DNA of 11,887 nucleotides from contig JAVVFH010000095.1 in NCBI GenBank assembly GCA_032250585.1, positions 1 through 11,887 of the forward strand. Direction: 5' to 3'. The notes under the pieces are model-generated. The model did no database searches and had not been told where the DNA came from. It was given only the letters and a program-made list of their open reading frames with translations. Positions within the stretch are counted from its first letter, which is position 1, and every line of letters starts with the position of its first letter. Origin of the DNA: JAVVFH01 sp032250585. Its GTDB lineage: Bacteria; Pseudomonadota; Gammaproteobacteria; Xanthomonadales; SZUA-36. A program made the translations under genes and the position numbers. This document shows, piece after piece, positions 7,438-11,887 of this stretch.

Positions 7438-7680
7438 GCCCCGTCGGTTTAGCGCGTCAAAGCAGGAGCGGGAAACGGAAGTAGCGCTTTAAAATCACGA
7501 CCGGCGTGCCCCGGCAGCGAGACGGGTACTGCGAAGTCTTCCCGTTCAAGCGTTCCTGGACCGTTATCGTGTTTGTAGCCATCATGGACGCCGCCGTTCG
7601 GTAGTGCCCGGTGGTGAACCGCTGGACAAGCCCGGCGACACGGCAAAACTGCGCACTGGGCTGCCTTGGCCGCCAGCGCA

Positions 7681-7725
7681 TACCCTTTGCGGCCTGAAAA
7701 AAACAAGCCGGAAAGGTATTTATTT
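7681..7725 (+). terminator. terminator- or attenuator-like hairpin
   Basis: The arm TACCCTTTGCGGC (7681-7693) pairs with GCCGGAAAGGTA (7707-7718), giving 11 base pairs with one G/G mismatch and one bulged C around a 13-nt A-rich loop. It is followed by TTTATTT (7719-7725). It lies about 50 nt before the receiver-hydrolase gene, so it could end a small RNA begun at 7444 or attenuate read-through into that gene. Confidence 0.4.
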
Positions 7726-7764
7726 CACCGAGGCGTTCATTCAGCGCTTTGCTCTGGCGGTGGG

Positions 7765-7770
7765 GTACAC
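7765..7770 (+). promoter_or_regulatory. -10-like hexamer for the receiver-hydrolase gene
   Basis: TACACT lies 7 nt before the ATG at 7778, in the context GGGTACACTAGG. If used, transcription would start at about the A of the ATG. No clear -35 is seen at 16-18 nt upstream, so the call rests on the hexamer and its position. Confidence 0.35.
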
Positions 7771-7777
7771 TAGGCTT

Positions 7778-9004
7778 ATGAGTCCGCACGGCCTGAAAAT
7801 ACTTGTCATCGACGACAGTTCGATGGCGCTCGGCATGACCGTCAAATTGCTGCGCGAAGCCGGCCATGCTGCGGTGGGTATCAGCGAACCGCGGGACGCG
7901 CTGGAGCGCGCGCGCAACCTGCGCCCCGACGTGATTGTCTGCGACCTGATGATGCCGGAGATGAATGGCTTCGAAGTAGTCAGCGCCCTGCGCAAGGAAA
8001 AAACGCTGGCGGATGTACGCGTCGTGATCGCCTCAGCCAAGGCCTACGATGCCGACCGCGAGAAGGCGAAACGGCTAGGCGCGGATGCCTACATCGTCAA
8101 ACCGTTCACGCTGGAGAAATTCGATTCCACGCTGCTGTCGCTGGGCTCGATGCAACTGACCGCCTGGGGCATCCGCGGCACCCTGCCCACGCCCGAGGAA
8201 GGCTACATTCATTACGGCGGCAACACGTCCTGTTACTCACTGCAGTTTTCACCGCAGCAGCACATGATTTTCGACGCCGGTACCGGCATCAAGACGCTGG
8301 GCAATGAATTGCTCAAAAAAGGTAAGACACGCATCACCGCCGACTTGATGATCACCCATCCGCATTGGGATCACATCAACGCCTTTCCGTTCTTCAAGCC
8401 GCTGTACTTGCCGGGCAATATTGTGCGGGTGCACGGCTCCGTCCAGGACGATGTGGGCTTCGAGCGCCTGATGGTCGCGCAAATGGACGGCACCTATTTC
8501 CCGGTCACCGTGCGTGAATTCGGTGCCCAGGTGAGCTTTCACGAAATTGGCGAGCAACAGATGGAACTGGAAGGCGTTCAGGTACGCACGATGCTTTTGA
8601 AACACCCCGGTCACTGCCTGGGTTACCGCGTCGATCACCGCGGCCGCAGTTTCTGTTACATCACTGACAACGAGATCTACCCGGTGGGTTCCGAGTTCGC
8701 GGACGAGGAATTCACGCACAAGCTTGCGGATTTCTGCCGCGGCGCCAACGTGCTGGTGCACGACTGCACTTATTTCGACAACGAGTACGCCACCAAGGTG
8801 CACTGGGGGCACTCCTCCCTGAGCGAAGTTTGCCGCCTCGCCCACATGGCCGAAGTGGAACGCCTCTGGATCCATCACCACGACCCGGATCAGAATGACG
8901 ATGACATCGCCCGCAAGCTGGAATTCTGCACCATCGCCCTGAAAGAACTGGACAGTTCGACTCAGGCGGTGCTGCCTACCGAAGGCATGTGCGAACTGGT
9001 CTGA
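7778..9004 (+). CDS. response regulator fused to a metallo-beta-lactamase-fold hydrolase
   Basis: A 408-residue protein. Residues 7-120 are a CheY-like receiver: Asp12/Asp13 acidic pair, phosphorylatable Asp56 in VIVCDLMMPEMNG, Ser86 in VVIASAK and Lys108 in YIVKPF. From about residue 125 an MBL-fold hydrolase domain begins, with WGIRGTLPTPEEGYIHYGGNTSC, then FDAGTGIKTLG, the metal site THPHWDH (His194, His196, Asp198, His199), KHPGH (His276), TDNE (Asp297), HWGHSS and the final HHHD (366-369). This resembles PhnP-like or cyclic-phosphodiesterase-like MBL proteins; the substrate is unknown. The simplest reading is a two-component output in which phosphorylation controls hydrolysis. No kinase gene is nearby. 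The ATG at 7778 directly precedes the receiver; an in-frame GTG at 7604 adds 58 residues with no recognisable domain. No strong ribosome site is visible. Confidence 0.93.
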   Translation: MSPHGLKILVIDDSSMALGMTVKLLREAGHAAVGISEPRDALERARNLRPDVIVCDLMMPEMNGFEVVSALRKEKTLADVRVVIASAKAYDADREKAKRLGADAYIVKPFTLEKFDSTLLSLGSMQLTAWGIRGTLPTPEEGYIHYGGNTSCYSLQFSPQQHMIFDAGTGIKTLGNELLKKGKTRITADLMITHPHWDHINAFPFFKPLYLPGNIVRVHGSVQDDVGFERLMVAQMDGTYFPVTVREFGAQVSFHEIGEQQMELEGVQVRTMLLKHPGHCLGYRVDHRGRSFCYITDNEIYPVGSEFADEEFTHKLADFCRGANVLVHDCTYFDNEYATKVHWGHSSLSEVCRLAHMAEVERLWIHHHDPDQNDDDIARKLEFCTIALKELDSSTQAVLPTEGMCELV

Positions 9005-9019
9005 GTCCCGGCCCGGGAC
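9005..9019 (+). terminator. GC-rich hairpin just after the receiver-hydrolase stop codon
   Basis: GTCCCGGCCCGGGAC is an inverted repeat with 7-bp arms (5 bp with a realistic 5-nt loop), starting at the first base after the TGA. No T run follows, so it is at best a weak terminator or a 3'-end stabilising hairpin. Confidence 0.3.
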
Positions 9020-9118
9020 GCACGTAACTTGCTCGCAATCGCTGTTGTCGGGCACACACCCATTGCCTTGCACGCGGGACTCGGTGTCACGACTATCGGC
9101 AAGATCCTTCCCATGCGG

Positions 9119-9147
9119 TTGAATAAACATACATAACTGTATATATT
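9119..9147 (+). promoter_or_regulatory. sigma-70-type promoter of lexA
   Basis: A -35 TTGAAT (9119-9124, 4 of 6) and -10 TATATT (9142-9147, 5 of 6) are separated by exactly 17 bp. The -10 lies inside the SOS box, the arrangement expected for repression by LexA itself. A second TATATT at 9148-9153 is an alternative -10 but has no well-placed -35. Confidence 0.6.
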
Positions 9148-9154
9148 TATATTA
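9135..9154. promoter_or_regulatory. LexA operator (SOS box)
   Basis: AACTGTATATATTTATATTA matches the E. coli consensus TACTGTATATATATACAGTA at 16 of 20 positions. The left CTGT half-site is intact; the right half is degraded to ATAT. It ends 21 nt before the lexA start. A separate perfect inverted repeat, ATACA-TAAC-TGTAT (9129-9142), overlaps its left half and could also contribute to binding. Confidence 0.65.
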
Positions 9155-9175
9155 CTGGCTATCGGGGGCGCGAAA

Positions 9176-9808
9176 ATGACCGCAAAAAAACTGACCGAAC
9201 GACAAAAGCAAATTCTCAGGTTTATTTCGGATTTCATTGAAAAACATAAGTTTCCTCCTACGCGGTCCGAGCTTTCCGCGCATTTCGGCTTCCGCTCCCC
9301 CAATGCCGCGGAGGCACACCTTCGGGCATTGGAAAAAAAATCCGTGATCGCTATCAGCCGGGGCGTGTCACGCGGTCTCACCCTGCTGCCGCTGGCCGCG
9401 GAAGACCTGCCGCCCGTCGTGAATGCGCCGTTGCCGCTGGTCGGCCGGGTAGCGGCCGGCAGCCCGATTCTGGCGCAGGAAAACATCGAGGACGAATACC
9501 GCGTGGATCCGGCCCTGTTTCCCTGCCGGCCGGATTACTTGCTGCGCGTGGAAGGCATGAGCATGCAGGACGCCGGCATCCTCGACGGCGATCTGCTCGC
9601 GGTGCACCGCACCCCCGAAGCGCGCAACGGCCAGATCGTGGTAGCGCGACTGGACGACGAAGTTACCGTGAAACGCTTCCGCCGCCGCGGCCACCGCGTG
9701 CAGCTGATCCCGGAAAACGTTGATTTCGAACCCATGGAGATCGACCTGAGCCGCCAGGAACTGGTTATCGAAGGCCTCGGCGTGGGTGTCATCCGCCCAA
9801 AGTTATGA
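9176..9808 (+). CDS. lexA: LexA repressor (SOS regulator, self-cleaving)
   Basis: A 210-residue protein starting at an ATG preceded by GGGGGCG. The N-terminal winged helix-turn-helix reads [29 protein letters not shown] then [19 protein letters not shown], very close to E. coli LexA including the recognition-helix region. The C-terminal S24 peptidase domain has the self-cleavage bond Ala94-Gly95 in GRVAAGSP, catalytic Ser129 in [10 protein letters not shown] and Lys166 in EVTVKRF; the Ser-Lys spacing of 37 equals that of E. coli LexA. RecA filaments on damaged DNA would trigger cleavage and de-repression. The promoter carries its own SOS box. It heads a lexA-imuA-imuB unit, the order found in other proteobacteria with the mutagenesis cassette. 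Whether the genome has a second LexA cannot be seen; if it does, this would be the one usually called lexA2. Confidence 0.96.
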   Translation: MTAKKLTERQKQILRFISDFIEKHKFPPTRSELSAHFGFRSPNAAEAHLRALEKKSVIAISRGVSRGLTLLPLAAEDLPPVVNAPLPLVGRVAAGSPILAQENIEDEYRVDPALFPCRPDYLLRVEGMSMQDAGILDGDLLAVHRTPEARNGQIVVARLDDEVTVKRFRRRGHRVQLIPENVDFEPMEIDLSRQELVIEGLGVGVIRPKL

Positions 9809-9825
9809 CTCTGGATTATGACTCT

Positions 9826-9851
9826 GTGGGAGCGGCTTTAGCCGCTCCCAC
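9826..9851. repeat. REP-like hairpin between lexA and imuA
   Basis: GTGGGAGCGGC (9826-9836) and GCCGCTCCCAC (9841-9851) form an 11-bp perfect stem around TTTA. The GTGGGAGCGGC core is typical of extragenic palindromes (REP-like) in Pseudomonas- and Xanthomonas-like genomes. With no T run it is unlikely to stop transcription fully, but it may set the relative amounts of lexA and imuA mRNA. Confidence 0.6.
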
Positions 9852-9868
9852 CAGACAAAAACAAACCC

Positions 9869-10612
9869 ATGCCACAAAAAACCGCCATCGATGAATTGCT
9901 GAAATCCACGCCACGGTTGTGGAAAGGCAGCCAGTCCGGTCACCGGTCGCCGACCTTGCCGACCGGACAGTCACGCCTGGATGCGCGGTTGCCTGGCGGC
10001 GGCTGGCCGCTGGCGGCGGTCAGCGAAATCATTTCCACCCATCCCGGCCTGGGTGAATTCAGCCTGCTGTTGCCGGTACTGGCGGAAATCAGCAGCCGGG
10101 GCCAGTGGGTCGTGCTGATCGATCCCCCCTGGCAGCCCTACCCTGCTTCGCTGCAGGGTAACGGCCTGCCGCTCGAACACTTGCTGTTGGTGCGCAGCCG
10201 TTCGGAAAAAGAATCCCTGTGGGCCTGCGAGCAGGCGCTGCGGGCCGGTCGCGGCGGCGCCGTGCTGGCCTGGCCCGAGCGCATCGGCTTCAGCCGTTTG
10301 CGACGCCTGCAACTGGCCGCTGAAGCACAGGCCAAGCTGGGCTTCCTGTTTCGGCCGGAGTCAGCCGCTCATGAGTCTTCGCCGGTTGCCCTGCGCTTGC
10401 TGCTGCAGGCCGGCGAACGCGGAGGTACCCGTCTCAGCGTGCTCAAATGCCGCGGCAGCCGGCCGTCCGAATCGCTGTGGCTCGCGCGACCCCATTCGTA
10501 TCTGCCGGATGCTGCTTACGGGCCGGCATCCATCATGGAGCCGGAAGTGGACACTCTACTGCAAGCGGATCAGGACAGCACGCGGCCGGCGGCGCCCACA
10601 GCCATCAACTGA
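9869..10612 (+). CDS. imuA: ImuA, translesion synthesis-associated RecA-like/SulA-like protein
   Basis: A 247-residue protein. The central RecA-like part shows RLDARLPGGGWPLAAVSEI, then HPGLGEFSLLLPVLAEISSRGQWVVLIDPPWQPYP, and WPERIGFSRLRRLQLAAE, the typical ImuA pattern; the Walker A position (HPGLGEFS) lacks the usual GKS/T, as in other ImuA proteins, so ATP hydrolysis is doubtful. ImuA supports the mutagenic polymerase complex with ImuB and DnaE2 (ImuC) after DNA damage. The ATG at 9869 is chosen because the family N-terminus begins there; the upstream sequence is A/C-rich with no clear ribosome site. It lies 60 nt after lexA with no SOS box of its own, so it is probably read from the lexA promoter. 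imuB follows after 62 nt. Confidence 0.9.
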   Translation: MPQKTAIDELLKSTPRLWKGSQSGHRSPTLPTGQSRLDARLPGGGWPLAAVSEIISTHPGLGEFSLLLPVLAEISSRGQWVVLIDPPWQPYPASLQGNGLPLEHLLLVRSRSEKESLWACEQALRAGRGGAVLAWPERIGFSRLRRLQLAAEAQAKLGFLFRPESAAHESSPVALRLLLQAGERGGTRLSVLKCRGSRPSESLWLARPHSYLPDAAYGPASIMEPEVDTLLQADQDSTRPAAPTAIN

Positions 10613-10674
10613 TGGGTGCGCTCAACTTATGAAACCAACAGGTTGCTAACCCAAACACACAGGGTTTCCAGAGC

Positions 10675-11887
10675 ATGATTTCGCTGCCCAAAGACCCCCA
10701 CTGGCTGGGCATCCGCTTTCCGCACCTGGCGCTGGATATTGTCACCCGCAGTCAGAATGGGCGCGGTCTGCCGATTGCCGTCAGCGAAACCATCGGACGG
10801 CGTGAACAAGTCGTCGACTGCAATCCCGCGGCGCTGGAGGGTGGCGTCAAGCCCGGAATGCCGGCGACGGCCGCGCTTGGCATTCTCGGCGGATTGCAGC
10901 TAATGACACGTGACAGGACGACGGAAAAAACCGTGCTGCTGCATCTCGCCGCCTGGTGTTATCAATACAGCCATCAGGTCTGTGTGCCGGACGACCGTGC
11001 GGGGTTGTTCCTGGAAGCCGGTGCCAGCGAGCGTCTGTTCGGCCGCCCGGAGCATCTGGGCAAATGCCTCAAGCAGGAGTTGTCACGGCTCGGCTACCAC
11101 GCGGTGGTGGGCTGCGCACCCACGGTAGAAGCCGCCTGGCTGGCGGCCCGCGAGCACCTGACTATCGACAGCACGGGCGACCTGCGCCGCCAACTCGGCC
11201 CTTTGCCACTGAGCCGGTTGCATTTGGACGGCACTTGCCTGCAGGCCATGGAGAAAATGGGCTTCCGGCAGCTGCGCGACCTCCTGCGTCTGCCGCGCCG
11301 GTCGTTGACGCGGCGCTTCGGCCCCGTCTTGCCCGACTACCTGGACCGGCTGCTGGGCGCCCGGTCCGATCCACGCATCCTGTACCAGCCGCCAGAAGCT
11401 TTTGTTTCGAAACTGGAGTTGCCGGCGGAAATCCACGTTTGTCATGCCTTGCTGTTCCCGCTCAAGCGGCTGCTGGAAGAACTCTGCGGCGTGCTGCGCG
11501 GCGGCGACACGGCGGTGCAGCTTTTGCGCATCACGCTCGGTCACGAAGATCACGAGGACAGCTGCATCGAACTGGGTCTGCAATCGCCCAGCCAGGATAT
11601 CGAACGGTTGATGACCGTGCTGCGCGAACGCCTCGAGCGCCTACGCCTGCCGCAAGCCGTGCGCGAGATCCGTCTCGAAGCCCCGCGGCTGCTGAAACTC
11701 GAAGCGGGCCAAGCCAGCCTGTTCCGGGATACGCCGGGCGAGCGCAAACAGGATATCGCGCAACTGGCCGAGCGTCTGCAGGCGCGCCTCGGCGACTCCG
11801 CAGTCATGGGGATTACCGGGGTAGAGGATCACCGCCCGGAATACAGTTGGCGGCCGCGGCCGCTGCACGAGCGCGCCGCATGCGCCG
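10675..11887 (+). CDS. imuB: ImuB, catalytically degenerate Y-family polymerase-like protein (3' end outside window)
   Basis: Open from the ATG at 10675 to the last base of the window, giving 404 residues without a stop. The N-terminus HWLGIRFPHLALDIV replaces polymerase motif I, and GLFLEAGASERLFG (about residues 110-123) stands where active Y-family enzymes have the SIDE motif. The acidic catalytic residues are therefore absent, as is standard for ImuB. Further family features are VVGCAPTVEAAWLAARE, a helix-hairpin-helix-like thumb region MGFRQLRDLLRLPRRSLTRRFG, and a little-finger region ending SWRPRPLHERA. In characterised systems ImuB acts as a hub binding the beta clamp, ImuA and DnaE2. 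The C-terminal clamp-binding and RecA-NT-like parts lie beyond the window. The start has only a weak AGGG about 10 nt upstream. dnaE2 is the expected next gene. Confidence 0.93.
   Translation, partial: MISLPKDPHWLGIRFPHLALDIVTRSQNGRGLPIAVSETIGRREQVVDCNPAALEGGVKPGMPATAALGILGGLQLMTRDRTTEKTVLLHLAAWCYQYSHQVCVPDDRAGLFLEAGASERLFGRPEHLGKCLKQELSRLGYHAVVGCAPTVEAAWLAAREHLTIDSTGDLRRQLGPLPLSRLHLDGTCLQAMEKMGFRQLRDLLRLPRRSLTRRFGPVLPDYLDRLLGARSDPRILYQPPEAFVSKLELPAEIHVCHALLFPLKRLLEELCGVLRGGDTAVQLLRITLGHEDHEDSCIELGLQSPSQDIERLMTVLRERLERLRLPQAVREIRLEAPRLLKLEAGQASLFRDTPGERKQDIAQLAERLQARLGDSAVMGITGVEDHRPEYSWRPRPLHERAACA

Larger units (their letters stand above)
7329..7777. other. intergenic region of about 450 bp without a clear intact gene
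   Basis: No frame here has both a credible start and a recognisable product. It holds overlapping inverted repeats (7385-7421), an extended -10 element (7429-7437), a weak hairpin around 7521-7546, a stable hairpin with a T-rich tail (7681-7725) and a -10-like hexamer (7765-7770). An open stretch at 7485-7604 encodes a peptide that resembles the beginning of a membrane protein but has no good start. The region may contain a small RNA, a regulated leader for the downstream fusion gene, or the remains of a lost gene. Confidence 0.6.

Noticed and set aside
7604..7777. N-terminal extension of the receiver-hydrolase protein from a GTG at 7604
   Set aside because: The added 58 residues match no known domain, contain the terminator-like hairpin, and receivers normally begin a few residues before KILVIDD, which fits the ATG at 7778.
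7457..7867. Minus-strand open frame across the intergenic region
   Set aside because: It runs into the receiver-domain coding sequence, has no recognisable motif, and both ends are explained by other features.

Overview
The window is a GC-rich bacterial chromosome segment. Genes are densely packed and, as far as can be seen, all on the + strand. The lexA-imuA-imuB order, an E. coli-like LexA with a near-consensus E. coli-type SOS box, a Slp-family lipoprotein and a TgpA-type transglutaminase point to a gammaproteobacterium. Genus cannot be told from the sequence alone. No tRNA, rRNA, CRISPR array or insertion sequence is visible.

Region 1 (1-3673) is a three-gene block: the 3' part of a MoxR-type AAA+ ATPase, a DUF58 membrane protein, and a TgpA-like integral-membrane transglutaminase with an intact Cys-His-Asp triad. 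The last two overlap by ATGA. This is the widespread MoxR / DUF58 / transglutaminase module, thought to act in envelope or periplasmic protein handling.

Region 2 (3674-7328) continues the envelope theme: a Slp-family outer-membrane lipoprotein with a very tyrosine-rich C-terminal region, a DUF2461 (TIGR02453) protein, a LemA protein and a large DUF2207 membrane protein with a polyglycine tail. The last four genes are tightly spaced or overlapping and look like one transcription unit.

Region 3 (7329-7777) is a gap of about 450 bp with no convincing intact gene. It holds overlapping palindromes, an extended -10 element, a terminator-like hairpin followed by a T-rich stretch, a possible remnant of a small membrane-protein gene and a -10-like hexamer just before the next start. 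It could encode a small RNA or a regulated leader.

Region 4 (7778-9004) is a single gene fusing a CheY-like receiver to a metallo-beta-lactamase-fold hydrolase. All the expected receiver and metal-binding residues are present, and no partner histidine kinase is in view. It is the most unusual protein here.

Region 5 (9005-11887) is an SOS mutagenesis cassette: lexA behind a promoter overlapped by an SOS box, a REP-like hairpin, imuA, and imuB running off the end of the window. In related genomes dnaE2 (imuC) follows imuB. DNA damage would cause LexA self-cleavage and de-repress the unit for error-prone lesion bypass.
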